From assembly GCA_905233555.1 (NCBI GenBank), contig CAJODF010000002.1, positions 1 through 64,000 on the forward strand: DNA of 64,000 nucleotides. Direction: 5' to 3'. Below, piece after piece: positions 1 to 10,374 of the stretch (position 1 is the stretch's first letter; each line of letters starts with the position of its first letter). Source of the stretch: an uncultured Prevotella sp. GTDB taxonomy: Bacteria > Bacteroidota > Bacteroidia > Bacteroidales > Bacteroidaceae. The notes under the pieces are model-generated. The model was given only the letters and a program-made list of their open reading frames with translations. It was not told the origin of the DNA and did not search any database. The position numbers were made by a program, and so were the translations under genes.

Positions 1-1036
1 TTTCAATCGTGATGCCAGTGCAGTCAATCGTTTCGATATTATCGCTGAGTTTGACGTTCGATCCAGGATCAATCAATTCATTCTTGTAGTAGTTTGCGAG
101 GTTCTTAATATCTGCTGCAGTCTTGAGGATGTATGGCGTATCTATGGAACCATTGCCTCCGCTAAGCATCTGTTTTCCGACGAGCGTAGCGTAATAAAAA
201 TCACCAGAGAGAACCTGAAGGCTATTTTGAAGAGTTGGAGTGCCAAATCCACTTACACATGCGTCTGTTGCAGGTTTTGCAACCAGAGTACCTGTACCGT
301 CTGTGCTTTTAATAGTTAAATTTGAAGCGGTTGCCCCTGCATACGTACATTTAATGGCACTGCTGTCTGGGGCTGTGATGAAGTTTGCGCCTTTCAGGTC
401 GATGGTCAGGTCACCATAACTGTAAATGCAGCCGTCGATGGTGGCATTCTCCAGGGTCAGTGTACGGGTGTTGTAGTCGAAGCTGACTTTTCCGCTCTTT
501 ATACATGTGTGTGTAATGTTTGAGGCGTTAGTTACAGAGGCATGTACACCTGCTTGTGCCGGGAAAGGACCATAACCCTCATGGGATCCGAGAAAGAGTC
601 CATATCTACTATCTACAAATGTCAGCATATAGGATGTCTCCTTTGGGAAATAGATAGCATTTCCTTCAAAAGATGCAGTGATTTCTGTTGTGCCAAGACC
701 AACTGGCGTTATCTCACCTGTTGAGGGATTGATGGTTGCTACACTGGTATTAGAAGAAGAAAAAGTTACAGACACCCCAGACACCTCATGATAATTATAG
801 AAGTCAGGATAAGTTTTGTTGTCGTTATAGAAGTTCACACTATGTGATTCTATCTTGTATTTTTGCTGACTATATTCCAGATAGAACATAAAAGCATCAT
901 CATCTATAAATACTTGATTATCCTGCGCCCACACTAGGTTGGGGGTGAGCAGCAGGGCGAAGAGGGCCAAAAAGATTTTGGCCAAAGCATTGAGCCGCCT
1001 CGGCTCCAGTTGTTGATTGACTAATCTTTTTCTCAT
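1..1036 (-). CDS. Secreted repeat protein, N-terminal part (runs off left edge)
   Basis: About 345 codons are open from the ATG at 1036 to the window edge with no stop. The N-terminus has a basic start, a hydrophobic core and a cleavage-type end VWAQD near residue 40, so the protein is probably exported. Residues of about 80-115 resemble a bacterial Ig-like (Big_2) domain (SNTSVATINPSTGEI). A later stretch matches the repeat of the large protein at 3713-10252: a short set of residues, then a 'VSFDYNTRTLTLENA' strand and 'LTIDLKGANFI'. The segment GSIDTPYILKTAADIKNLA also has a counterpart there. It is the third gene of an operon, starting 5 nt after the stop of its neighbour. Its leader (KRLVNQQLE) resembles that of the 2179-residue protein (KFINHQLE), which suggests duplication. 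The function is unknown; a surface or adhesin-like role is inferred. Confidence 0.8.
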   Translation of the reverse strand, partial: MRKRLVNQQLEPRRLNALAKIFLALFALLLTPNLVWAQDNQVFIDDDAFMFYLEYSQQKYKIESHSVNFYNDNKTYPDFYNYHEVSGVSVTFSSSNTSVATINPSTGEITPVGLGTTEITASFEGNAIYFPKETSYMLTFVDSRYGLFLGSHEGYGPFPAQAGVHASVTNASNITHTCIKSGKVSFDYNTRTLTLENATIDGCIYSYGDLTIDLKGANFITAPDSSAIKCTYAGATASNLTIKSTDGTGTLVAKPATDACVSGFGTPTLQNSLQVLSGDFYYATLVGKQMLSGGNGSIDTPYILKTAADIKNLANYYKNELIDPGSNVKLSDNIETIDCTGITIE

Positions 1037-1041
1037 AATGG

Positions 1042-3681
1042 TTATTGTTTCTTTATTGTCGTTTTCTTACCGTTGAGGATGTAGAGGCCGGGCTTTGTGG
1101 GCTGGTCGATGCGGCGGCCCTGCAGGTCGTACCACTTGCCGTCTTTTCGCTCGTCGAGCATTACGTCCTTGATACCGGTGTTGTCACCGTCGCCATGACT
1201 GATGCCGTAGGAGGCGCGGGCTGCAGCAACGCCTGTCAGATCGAGATAGCATTTGCCTGTGGGGATGTTGCCTGTAGCCTTCAGGAACTCATCCTTATAG
1301 AGTATGTAATACGCTTTGTTGCTGGTAGAAACAGCATTTGCTGCGAATCTCAGCAGGTTGCCGCTTGGCAGGTTGCCGTCGGCATCAGTGGCTGCTGTGT
1401 AGGTGAAGACTGTGGCATTCTCGCCTCTCTCCAACAGGATGGCGGTGTTTGGCGGCAGTACCTTTGTCTCGGCAAGAGTCACCTTGTTATTGCTCACACC
1501 CGTCACGATGTATGCCTTAATACCATCGGGCACCTTATAAGTCGTAGCCGAGGTATTGCAATAGGTGGCATACGTCCGATCGGCAGCAAAGATGTTATCG
1601 AGGCTCTCACCCACAGAGACTGTGATGTTGATCGGATATTCAGAGAGGTTCGGATTGGTTTTGGGATTCAGGACGATGAACGCCATGTCGCTACCCGTCA
1701 GCGTAGCCGTTAAGGTTACATATCCAGCTCCGGTTGCCGTAATCTTACCGTTCGTAAATGTTGCGATGTTCTCATTTGCCGATGCGTAGCCTCCATCCTT
1801 GAAATCGATCAGATCGCCATCTGCAATGGCAGGATAGATGGCAGGCATCACCTCGTCGTCGATTGCCAAGGTGTAGGGAGCATCGGGATAGCCATAGTAT
1901 TTGGCCACAGCGTTTTCACTCTCTCCGCCAAGGTCGGAAACGAGGCGGGCGGTCACCGTACCCGGCTTGCTCATGGTGAAGGCATCGGTATAGGCCGTTT
2001 CATCTACCGTTTCATCTTTGTAGGTAATGGTGTAATACAAGGTAGAGTTGGCATATTTATCACCATCAGGCAGGGCAAGTGCCACAGTGACACCGTCTTC
2101 TGTAGTGGCTGTTCTTTCTATCTCAGGTGTAGATAGTTTTTCGATGGTGTACTCTGTGTTCGTGGCGGAATAGAGGAGTCCGAGATTGTTCTCGAAACTG
2201 GTCGTTAATCCGCTGATAGGATCGGCCGTCGGACTGGTCGTATTCTTCACGGTGATACTTCCGTACTCGTCGGGATCCCGAGTAAAAACTATTGCTTTGT
2301 TAGAGCCGGTACCCTTGAAGGCGGCATCCGTTGCGCCTGAACATTCAATGACACTGTTGCCCACAATGTCAACCGTCAGCGTGGCAAGTCCACTTTCAAT
2401 GCCGTTCAGACCATTTGACGTAATGTAGGCTTCGTTAAGCGTCAAGGTGCTGGTCCCGTCAAATATCACAGAAGGAACTGCGGATGCCAGGACATTATCT
2501 TTATTGCCAGAAGTTACGCGCTCTCCTCCAATCCAAAGGTCATAGAGTATGTCATTAATCTTGAAAGTAACTGTCCTCGTCGCAGTCGAGAAGTTCTTGT
2601 TCGTTGAGGTCAGCGTCACGGAGCCTGCATTTTCGCCAGGGTTGATGTTCTCACCGTAACTGACGGTATAGTCTTCCTCAGCGACTGCTTTGCCGTTGAA
2701 CGTCACCGTCACGGCAGGCGTAATCTGAGAGCCGGTATAGGGCTGGGGATCAATAGGGCTTATCTCGACATTGTCAAGGTCGGCCTGCCCAATCGTGAAC
2801 TTGCCTGTTGCCGTACCAGTGAAGTTGCCCGCACCTGTTATGGTGATAGTAGGAGCGTTCTCACTGTCGGCCGTGGCGGCATTGGTGTTGTTGGCGTAGC
2901 CGGTGATGGTATAGTCCGTCCCGGCAGTCAGGGGCTCAGCGGCTGCAGCACCTTCCGTCAGCATGATAGAAACCGTTGCGTTCGGCGTGATGGCATTACC
3001 CGTATAAGTGTAAGTCTGCGTAGCAACAGCGCTAACTGTGGCTGTCGCAATGCTCTTCGGATTGATGGTGAAGGTTTTTTCGACAGGTGTGGCAGCATAG
3101 ATGCCCAGACCCGTAATCGTCGCTTTGGCGGTATTTCCCGCATTCGTGTTATTCGAATACGCTACCGTATAGTGCGTACCCTCTGTCAGAACATTCCCGT
3201 CGGTAACCGTTACGACTGGTGTCAATGCTGCGCCCGTATAGGTCGGAGCCTCAATATCGCTAACCATTGCCAAAGTCAGCGTCTTTCGACTCTGGAAGTT
3301 GACGGTTACCTCGACATTACTGCCGTCTGTGGGCATCTCGAATTCATATTTCGTCTCGCCGCTGGGGGTGGCATCAGGTGTCGTACACGTAACTGTAATG
3401 AGGTCGGTATCCAGACCGGGGGCTCTGGTGCGACCGTGCGCCATATCGCCCGTTACTGCGGAAAAGGCGGAGATAAACTCACTGGTCACGTAGTTCCCGT
3501 CGGTAGGCGTCACCGTCAGGGTACACTTGCCATTGCTGATACTGGATGTCGCCGTTCCGGCATTATCGTTAGCCGCACCATTCAGTTGTTTTTTAATAGT
3601 CACGGTGGGGTCTGCCCATGCTCCCATAGCAAACAGGAACATGCTCAGAACTGTCAAGGTCTTAAATATATTATGCTTCAT
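1042..3681 (-). CDS. Secreted protein with MBG/Ig-like repeats and NGKK-type C-terminal tail
   Basis: The protein has 879 residues. Residues 1-23 form a signal peptide ending GAWA. After a region of about 110 residues come three copies of a module of about 75-90 residues (roughly 134-207, 208-296, 297-378) with the pattern YTG..L.P.VTV..G..L..G.DYTV.Y.NN.NAG.A..TITG.G.., the bacterial Ig-like/MBG type. Residues of about 380-480 resemble one repeat unit of the 2179-residue neighbour (LWIGGERVTSGNKDNVL). The tail WYDLQGRRIDQPTKPGLYIL-NGKK is of a kind common in secreted Prevotella proteins and may act like a type IX sorting tail (inference). The gene starts 31 nt after the stop of the upstream gene and is probably cotranscribed from the promoter at 10315-10346. 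Confidence 0.85.
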   Translation of the reverse strand: MKHNIFKTLTVLSMFLFAMGAWADPTVTIKKQLNGAANDNAGTATSSISNGKCTLTVTPTDGNYVTSEFISAFSAVTGDMAHGRTRAPGLDTDLITVTCTTPDATPSGETKYEFEMPTDGSNVEVTVNFQSRKTLTLAMVSDIEAPTYTGAALTPVVTVTDGNVLTEGTHYTVAYSNNTNAGNTAKATITGLGIYAATPVEKTFTINPKSIATATVSAVATQTYTYTGNAITPNATVSIMLTEGAAAAEPLTAGTDYTITGYANNTNAATADSENAPTITITGAGNFTGTATGKFTIGQADLDNVEISPIDPQPYTGSQITPAVTVTFNGKAVAEEDYTVSYGENINPGENAGSVTLTSTNKNFSTATRTVTFKINDILYDLWIGGERVTSGNKDNVLASAVPSVIFDGTSTLTLNEAYITSNGLNGIESGLATLTVDIVGNSVIECSGATDAAFKGTGSNKAIVFTRDPDEYGSITVKNTTSPTADPISGLTTSFENNLGLLYSATNTEYTIEKLSTPEIERTATTEDGVTVALALPDGDKYANSTLYYTITYKDETVDETAYTDAFTMSKPGTVTARLVSDLGGESENAVAKYYGYPDAPYTLAIDDEVMPAIYPAIADGDLIDFKDGGYASANENIATFTNGKITATGAGYVTLTATLTGSDMAFIVLNPKTNPNLSEYPINITVSVGESLDNIFAADRTYATYCNTSATTYKVPDGIKAYIVTGVSNNKVTLAETKVLPPNTAILLERGENATVFTYTAATDADGNLPSGNLLRFAANAVSTSNKAYYILYKDEFLKATGNIPTGKCYLDLTGVAAARASYGISHGDGDNTGIKDVMLDERKDGKWYDLQGRRIDQPTKPGLYILNGKKTTIKKQ

Positions 3682-3712
3682 ATCTTCTACTTATTATAAC
3701 CTTTTCACTTTT

Positions 3713-6700
3713 TCACCTTTTATAAACCTTCTTTCCGTTTCTGATGTAGAAACCTGCCCGCTGGGGCTGTCCGTTCAGTTTGCGTCCGTCGATGGTGTAC
3801 CAATTGTCGTTGGTCTCATCCATATGGATGTTGTCAATGCCTGTGTCGTCGCCACCGTGAACGATGTTCAGTCGGGCCGGTGCGGCTCCACTGACTATCA
3901 GGTAGGCACGATTGGCAGGAATCGTACCACTCGTCGCGCGCTTGAACATATCATTATATAATACGTACACTGTACCACCATTGATAGAACTGACACCTAC
4001 TGCCTCAGTAGAACCTATCAGTAAGTTGTTGGGGAATGTTGAGGTTGCACCCGTATAAGCACTGGCAATAGTATTTGCCGCTGCAGTCTTACCTTCTACA
4101 TTCTGTAGCAGTACGGCAGTATTCGCAGGAATATAGCCAATCTCTGCGGTAGTCACCGTGGAACCATTAACTTCTGTCACCTGATAAGCCTTCAATCCTG
4201 CAGGCGTTGCCAGATTCTCAGTACCGTAATAGGTTGCCCACTCGTTCGTCGCGTCAAAACTGACGTTCATCTGGCGGTTAACGGTCAGCGTATAGTACGC
4301 TTCGTCTGCCGCAGATACATCCGTTGCAGCAGCCGTTGCAGTAATCGTTGCCGTTCCTATGCCGACAACTGTCACTGTTCCGTCATTAGCCACAGTAGCC
4401 ACTGCCGTATTGTTACTCTCATACGTCACAGCCACATTATGTGTGTTCTGCAGTACAGGCAGTGCTGTATTATTAGTTCCATCGATAGTCCACGTGGCAG
4501 TCGTAACACTCGTTTCTCCCTGCTTGTACGTCAACTCCGGGTCTGTGAGAATGATATATTCAACCTTTGTAGTCTCACCATACAGATACTCCATAGAAGT
4601 TTCTGTTTCGTAAGAAGCCCTATAATATACAGCTAAAGTCTTACTGCTACTGATGTCAACTCCACCTGCAGGGAACTCCTGAGCATTAGGATTCGCAGGT
4701 TCTTCACCCTCATAGGTGTAATACATAGCAGTTGCATTTGGCGTAAGATTCGTAATAGTAACGTTTTGTGTACCAGTATAAGTTCCTGCTGCCTTGCTGA
4801 GTGTTGGCTTTGCAGGTTTTACGTCTAAGAAAAATGATGCCTGCGGAGTCTCTGTAGTGGAAGTCTTTATATATTCAACTCCATTAGGGATATTGAAGAT
4901 TACATCTAGTTCCTGCCTTCCAGCACCAGTTAAAGTAATATTTCCTTCCGTTACAGTAGCAGCCACCTGAGTATGATCACCCAAGGAATAACCAGAGATC
5001 GTGACTCCCTCAATAGCTTTCGGCAAGAATTCTGGAGCAGGAACTGTGCCACCATAAGTTGCAGTCATATCCTTAACATCCAATCTGCAAGCATAGAGTT
5101 TGTCACTAGAGTTTCCATTAGCCTCTACCCAAACCTCACAAATCACTGTAAGAGGATCGTTGTACTGCCTACCATTCTTGAAGATCTGGAATGTGGTTGT
5201 ACCATTATCTATCTGGTTCTCTTCATCAGGAGACTCGTTATTTGCAAAATAGCGAGAGTATTTTAATGTTCCTCCTTCATTAGGATTGTTGAAACTATAA
5301 GTATCGGTCTCATAATTCATCAGGATTGTAGGCTTCTTCAGAGAGCTAGTGAAGATTGCCTCATTCAACGGCTCGCCTTTTGAACCGTTCAATGCGCCTG
5401 ACGAATACGTTGCCCCTTCACTTAAAAGAATGAGTCCTGTATAGTCAAGAGAGGCAAATGCTTTAATAGCAGTAAAACTAACAGCAGCCAACTTCAACGA
5501 AGCTGATGAGGCTCCACTTGCCTTTTCTATAGTTAATGGAGCACTTGAATTAATCGACCTTACAACAGATCCTGAGTCTGGAGACTCAATGATACAATCT
5601 CCGTCAATGCTAATTTTTAAGTCACTTAAACCACTAACAATTCTCGCTGTACAGTTAACACTATTCTTAAGGCTAAGTGTATTATTACCATCAAAAGAAA
5701 CATTGCCAGAGGCACCTAACAAAGTGTTTTTGTTCGTATTATTGACTTGCGTCGCAGTCGTTACATTTGTATATAACCATATCGGATAATGCGGTACTGT
5801 AGTAATAGTAAGGGTTTCCAAATATGAATTATCATCCATCATATGTGACTTCCTATACCCTTGTTGTGAAGCAGTTTTATCGTATCCGAAAGGAACGTTT
5901 GCTGCAGCATAAGCACCATCATACGAAACAGAAGCAAATCCACTCACTACAGATCCCCCATCTCCTGCTGAAATCGCTAAAGTACCACCATTTGTACCTC
6001 CTTCAAAAGTTATATTTTTATTTCCACTAACAGCCAAATTAGCCTTTACTTGTACTGCAGCATTATCTCCATTAATGACTACTTTCAGGTTCTCAAGCCC
6101 ACTAAGGATTGTCCCCAGGTTATCTGCTCCATTCAGTGTCAGCGTAGCAGGAGTTGCAGGCGACGCTGTGTTATCAGCAGGTGTAAATACTACTGTTGCA
6201 GTTGCACCACCAAGCACATTTGATGCATTGACATTCGATACCGTCACGCCAGCAACAGTCAAGCCATAACTCACACCATACACGAGAGTACCTTTATTTT
6301 CTGTCACATCGCTTGACAACAAGACTATAGGATCTACTGGTGTCAGCGTCACATTATCTCCCTTTAATGTAGCACCATTGCTTTTCGGGGCTTCCATTGT
6401 TAAAGATCCCTTTGTTGCACCTGTCGACTTTAAATTAATTGTCACAGCCTCTCCAGATGCACTTTCGAAAATAGATCCGTCACTGCTGCGGTAGAGCGAA
6501 TTGCTGCCAATCAAATCAATATCCAGCGTACTAAGAGTTGTGCTGATAGCTTCAATGCCACTGACATTATTCAGCGTCAGGGTGTGAGATGACTTATCGA
6601 AGCTTACCTTATTGTCACCCAACACGTTTGTGGCATTGCCTTCATAGACCTGCATATCGTTAACTTGAACACCGTACGAAGGTACAAGCTGAGCGTTATG

Positions 6701-9700
6701 AACTTCGCCAGCCGAGAAATAATATGTATTGGAAGTATAATCACCAGATCTCAACAAAATCAGCGCGAGTTTCTTGTTGATAGTGAAGTGGCCAAAATAG
6801 CTACTGCTAATCACGCCATTAGTGCCACCTTCGTCAGTATCCTTCAAAGTTAGACTTCCTACTACGTCGCTGGTCGACGTGAAAGTCAAAGAAGGTACAT
6901 TATCTCCGTCGGTCTTTTGAATACAAGTTGTATTCGTTGTAATGCTGTTGGTTCCCTGAATATCAATGGTCAGGTTATCCAACCCCACCTTCACAGGAAC
7001 TGTCAGCGTCGCACCATTCAGTGTCAGCTTATAGGTTGACCCTGTATCCGCGCCTACATTTTCGCTGAATGACACTGTACCATTACCAAGCACGTTGGCC
7101 GCATTGGCACTCGTTACCTGAGTCTCACCAATCCACAAATCATAGGTCTGTACTATGGTAGCATTCAGCGTTGCATTGGCATCAGGCATCTCAAACGAAT
7201 ATCCATAATAGCCAGGATCTGCTATATTCGTAAGAGCAACCGTTTGCTCTGTACCCCCAGTGGGCGTATAGACTAACGAAGTAGCAGTAATAGTACCCTC
7301 TGCTGGATACAAATCAATCTCGACGGTCTGACCAGGTGCAAGAGCCAAAATACCTTTTGAAGAATCACTTAATGGTTCGTAGAAATTACATTCGCTGTTG
7401 ACTCCAACGGTCAATGCTTTCGTGTACATCACAGCACCGTCATTCTCAACAATGTCGTAATAGGTAACGTCTTGCATTATAATTTCAGTTCCAGAAGCAC
7501 GCTGGGTATAGCCAGACTTCTCTACAGGATCGTTATTACCAATCTTTGTTTGGGTATTAACAGTGTAATAGTAGTAATTGTTCGTCAATGAACCTCCTGT
7601 TTCATTTGCTACTATTGCTCCTGTGAAAGCATTATTATTATCATTGTTAATATTGTTGACAGTAGTTGTACCTTTAACTGAATTCTCAGAAATAGTAGCT
7701 GCACTCTCTCCCACTATACCTCCTGAGTAACTATTTTGATTGTTACCAGTACTATTGATTGAAACATCAGAAACTGTACATCCGTTGATCTCAGAGCTAC
7801 CAGAAGCGGATGCAACGATGCCTCCGGCATATACATCACCACCACTTGACGTTGTAGAAGAAGTAATTTCACCTCCATTGACGACACAATCTTTGATAAC
7901 ACCATCTGAGACCATTCCTGTAATACCGCCAGAAAAAGTGCTTTGTGAATTACCACTACTTATTGTACAAGAGGTAACAGTACAATTCTCGATTGTTCCG
8001 TAGGCCAAGTTACCGGCAATGGCACCATTTTGACCCCCATTCCCGAATTGACAACCGCTGAGAGTGAGGTTCATTACGGTTCCCCTAGTGATTTCGTCAT
8101 TAGAGGAATCGTATTTACCAATATTGCCAAAAAGCCCTGATACGCCATCTGGATTTGTATTACTGAATGTTAATCCAATAATGGATTTGCTGCCTCCATC
8201 AAAGGTTCCGATGAAGCTCATGGGGGTATTACCTATTGGTTCGAAGCCTATCTTGTCCGTGCAGTCAATGTTTCCACCGAGCTTGATGTATTCAGTGCTT
8301 AGTATGCCATCATTGACGTATTTTGCGAAAGTCTTCAAATGTTCAAAAGAACTAATGATGAATGGTAATTCCTCTGTGCCTTTACCACCGCCCAGTATCG
8401 AATTTGTTATAAGGGCTGAGGTCATTTGGCCATTATTCCAGGTAGGAATCCAATACATACCAGTCCCCATTGTGGGGGTTTCGGCATTAGAGAATCCAGA
8501 GAAAAAATAATCATCTGTTTCTGTGCTTAATTCCAGTGAACAATTTTCGCCACCTCCCGTGAATGATATCTCTCTTTCATATTCTGAAGTGATGCAGACG
8601 CCATTAGTCGTATTCATTGAGTTCGTACCTTTGAGTTCGATTGTGAGATCAGCATCGATACCCCAAGATATAGGACTCGTCAGCTCCACACCATTCAACG
8701 TCAGCTTATGGTTTTCGGCATCGTAACTGACGTCACCATTGATATTGGTGCCGGTAATATTAGAGGCATTGGAGCTTGTAACCTCCACACCACCAACTGT
8801 CAATCCGTAGTTTTCCGTCTTTTGGAAACCAACAGAAATGGGGATAAATGAGAATTCACCAGTTGTTGAAGAGAAGTATATCTGGAAATAATAAGAATTG
8901 ACAGTTCCCGTCAAAGGTATTTCTACGAGGCCGCCATTAGACGGTAACGATACTTCTTCAGAATAGGTCCCGTCATTTCCATAATTACTATTCATTCCTC
9001 TTACTTGTACCTTTACATTCTTATTAGTGCAAGTGCCCCAGTCGAACAGAAAATACGCCTTGGTAACAAGATTCATATCATCCAAACTTCCAGGATAGAT
9101 ATAACACGATTTTGGATCATCTGAGTTTGATGAAACTTTAAAATAATCAATACTTGCATTATTCAGACTATTAACCACTGTTACATCAGTACTTACATCA
9201 AGGCTTGCCACATCACCTTCAGTACTATAACCCATAATATCACCATTGTCATTCCAATATTCATCACCATTCCCTTTATATCCAGTTGCATATATTATAT
9301 AAGGATTGGTATTGCTTGATTTTACCATTGTTCCATCCCAAGATAGTCCCGTACCGGCTCCATACGTAATAGTACTATTTCCAGCGATATTCGTTTTCAG
9401 ACAGCCAGGCAGTGTGGCGCTTGTGGTAAAGTTTAATGTTCCTGAAGTCACATTGATAGTCCCCACATCACTATAACCAACCAGATTAATATTCAAATCA
9501 GAGGGAACACTAATGCCATTATTCGCAGAGTTTAGGTGAACGCCTTTCAGTGTCAGCGTATTTGTAGAGGCATTATAACTGACAGAAGAATAATCGTCAT
9601 TCAGCACATTGGATGCATTGGCACTTGTCACAGCTGTTCCTGCTACCGTAATGTTGTAGTTCACAAGAGTCTGGATGGTATAGGTATTACCACTATGTGT

Positions 9701-10252
9701 TAGACCGAGTCCGTTGTTGTAGGTTGCATTCATTGATTGTGAAGTCGGATTATAAATGAACAAAGCCCCACCCCAATTATCTCCAGGATTAATGGTCAGC
9801 GTTCCTGGCTCGGATGCGTCTGTCGTGAACGTAATACCCCATCCATTGAAAAAACATGCCTTGTTTCCTAAGGCCAGGGTGTTATCTCCAACCAAACGTA
9901 CCGTAATGGTTGGATGATCCTGATCTACCAGTGCTAAAAAAGCTGTATAGGAAACATCTGAAGTAAACGACAAATCAATACCGTTGAGCGTCAGGACGTT
10001 GTTGGTGGCATCATAGGTTATCTTATGACTACCGTCCCCTAATACATCTGTAGCGGTTTCATCGGTAACCCAATATGAGCCGCTATTGGTATTAATGCCG
10101 AAATAACTCTCATCCTGTGCCCATGCGCTGATCGGCAGGAACATCATGGCAAGGAGTGCCAAAAGGATTCTGTTCAAAACGTTTTGCCGCTTGGACTTCT
10201 GCACCTCGCAGAGCCCTGACTCCAGTTGATGATTGATAAATTTTTCTCTCAT
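3713..10252 (-). CDS. Giant secreted repeat protein (2179 aa) with GLUG, CHB_HEX_C and Big_2-like modules
   Basis: The N-terminus is long and basic, then hydrophobic, ending SAWAQDE near residue 46. At least seven units follow with the pattern [VTSANASNVLG]...[VSYD..TNTLTLNGV]...[L.IDL.G.NSI], starting near residues 50, 215, 490, 1050, 1205, 1340 and 1510. Residues of about 720-900 hold GLUG-type repeats (GLFGNIG, GAIAGNLAYGTIENCTV, SGGITG). Residues of about 1818-1905 resemble a chitobiase C-terminal (CHB_HEX_C) domain, and 1908-1997 a Big_2 domain. The last 45 residues carry the tail WYTIDGRKL...GFYIRNGKK shared with the 879-residue neighbour. It is the first gene of the operon and has a near-consensus promoter just upstream. 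A surface or adhesin-like beta-rich protein is the likely role; no catalytic motif is visible. Confidence 0.85.
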   Translation of the reverse strand: MREKFINHQLESGLCEVQKSKRQNVLNRILLALLAMMFLPISAWAQDESYFGINTNSGSYWVTDETATDVLGDGSHKITYDATNNVLTLNGIDLSFTSDVSYTAFLALVDQDHPTITVRLVGDNTLALGNKACFFNGWGITFTTDASEPGTLTINPGDNWGGALFIYNPTSQSMNATYNNGLGLTHSGNTYTIQTLVNYNITVAGTAVTSANASNVLNDDYSSVSYNASTNTLTLKGVHLNSANNGISVPSDLNINLVGYSDVGTINVTSGTLNFTTSATLPGCLKTNIAGNSTITYGAGTGLSWDGTMVKSSNTNPYIIYATGYKGNGDEYWNDNGDIMGYSTEGDVASLDVSTDVTVVNSLNNASIDYFKVSSNSDDPKSCYIYPGSLDDMNLVTKAYFLFDWGTCTNKNVKVQVRGMNSNYGNDGTYSEEVSLPSNGGLVEIPLTGTVNSYYFQIYFSSTTGEFSFIPISVGFQKTENYGLTVGGVEVTSSNASNITGTNINGDVSYDAENHKLTLNGVELTSPISWGIDADLTIELKGTNSMNTTNGVCITSEYEREISFTGGGENCSLELSTETDDYFFSGFSNAETPTMGTGMYWIPTWNNGQMTSALITNSILGGGKGTEELPFIISSFEHLKTFAKYVNDGILSTEYIKLGGNIDCTDKIGFEPIGNTPMSFIGTFDGGSKSIIGLTFSNTNPDGVSGLFGNIGKYDSSNDEITRGTVMNLTLSGCQFGNGGQNGAIAGNLAYGTIENCTVTSCTISSGNSQSTFSGGITGMVSDGVIKDCVVNGGEITSSTTSSGGDVYAGGIVASASGSSEINGCTVSDVSINSTGNNQNSYSGGIVGESAATISENSVKGTTTVNNINNDNNNAFTGAIVANETGGSLTNNYYYYTVNTQTKIGNNDPVEKSGYTQRASGTEIIMQDVTYYDIVENDGAVMYTKALTVGVNSECNFYEPLSDSSKGILALAPGQTVEIDLYPAEGTITATSLVYTPTGGTEQTVALTNIADPGYYGYSFEMPDANATLNATIVQTYDLWIGETQVTSANAANVLGNGTVSFSENVGADTGSTYKLTLNGATLTVPVKVGLDNLTIDIQGTNSITTNTTCIQKTDGDNVPSLTFTSTSDVVGSLTLKDTDEGGTNGVISSSYFGHFTINKKLALILLRSGDYTSNTYYFSAGEVHNAQLVPSYGVQVNDMQVYEGNATNVLGDNKVSFDKSSHTLTLNNVSGIEAISTTLSTLDIDLIGSNSLYRSSDGSIFESASGEAVTINLKSTGATKGSLTMEAPKSNGATLKGDNVTLTPVDPIVLLSSDVTENKGTLVYGVSYGLTVAGVTVSNVNASNVLGGATATVVFTPADNTASPATPATLTLNGADNLGTILSGLENLKVVINGDNAAVQVKANLAVSGNKNITFEGGTNGGTLAISAGDGGSVVSGFASVSYDGAYAAANVPFGYDKTASQQGYRKSHMMDDNSYLETLTITTVPHYPIWLYTNVTTATQVNNTNKNTLLGASGNVSFDGNNTLSLKNSVNCTARIVSGLSDLKISIDGDCIIESPDSGSVVRSINSSAPLTIEKASGASSASLKLAAVSFTAIKAFASLDYTGLILLSEGATYSSGALNGSKGEPLNEAIFTSSLKKPTILMNYETDTYSFNNPNEGGTLKYSRYFANNESPDEENQIDNGTTTFQIFKNGRQYNDPLTVICEVWVEANGNSSDKLYACRLDVKDMTATYGGTVPAPEFLPKAIEGVTISGYSLGDHTQVAATVTEGNITLTGAGRQELDVIFNIPNGVEYIKTSTTETPQASFFLDVKPAKPTLSKAAGTYTGTQNVTITNLTPNATAMYYTYEGEEPANPNAQEFPAGGVDISSSKTLAVYYRASYETETSMEYLYGETTKVEYIILTDPELTYKQGETSVTTATWTIDGTNNTALPVLQNTHNVAVTYESNNTAVATVANDGTVTVVGIGTATITATAAATDVSAADEAYYTLTVNRQMNVSFDATNEWATYYGTENLATPAGLKAYQVTEVNGSTVTTAEIGYIPANTAVLLQNVEGKTAAANTIASAYTGATSTFPNNLLIGSTEAVGVSSINGGTVYVLYNDMFKRATSGTIPANRAYLIVSGAAPARLNIVHGGDDTGIDNIHMDETNDNWYTIDGRKLNGQPQRAGFYIRNGKKVYKR

Positions 10253-10289
10253 ATCGGTTTATCGTTTTTTTGCTATTCAATAATGTTCG

Positions 10290-10305
10290 TACGCGCAAGC
10301 GCGTA
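10290..10305 (-). other. Short hairpin in the 5' leader of the secreted-protein operon
   Basis: TACGCG, loop CAAG, CGCGTA forms a perfect 6-bp GC-rich stem about 10 nt inside the predicted transcript start and 38 nt before the ATG. A role in transcript stability or translation control is only an inference. Confidence 0.4.
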
Positions 10306-10314
10306 ATTCGGGGG

Positions 10315-10346
10315 CAAAGTTACAAAGAAAACTTGAGATAAGCAAA
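10315..10346 (-). promoter_or_regulatory. Promoter of the three-gene secreted-protein operon
   Basis: On the minus strand TTTG (10346-10343), a 20-nt gap and TAACTTTG (10322-10315) match the Bacteroidetes consensus TTTG/TAnnTTTG exactly. The 5' leader is about 55 nt. Confidence 0.75.
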
Positions 10347-10374
10347 TATTCGTGGGTGTTTTTTCATGCGTATT

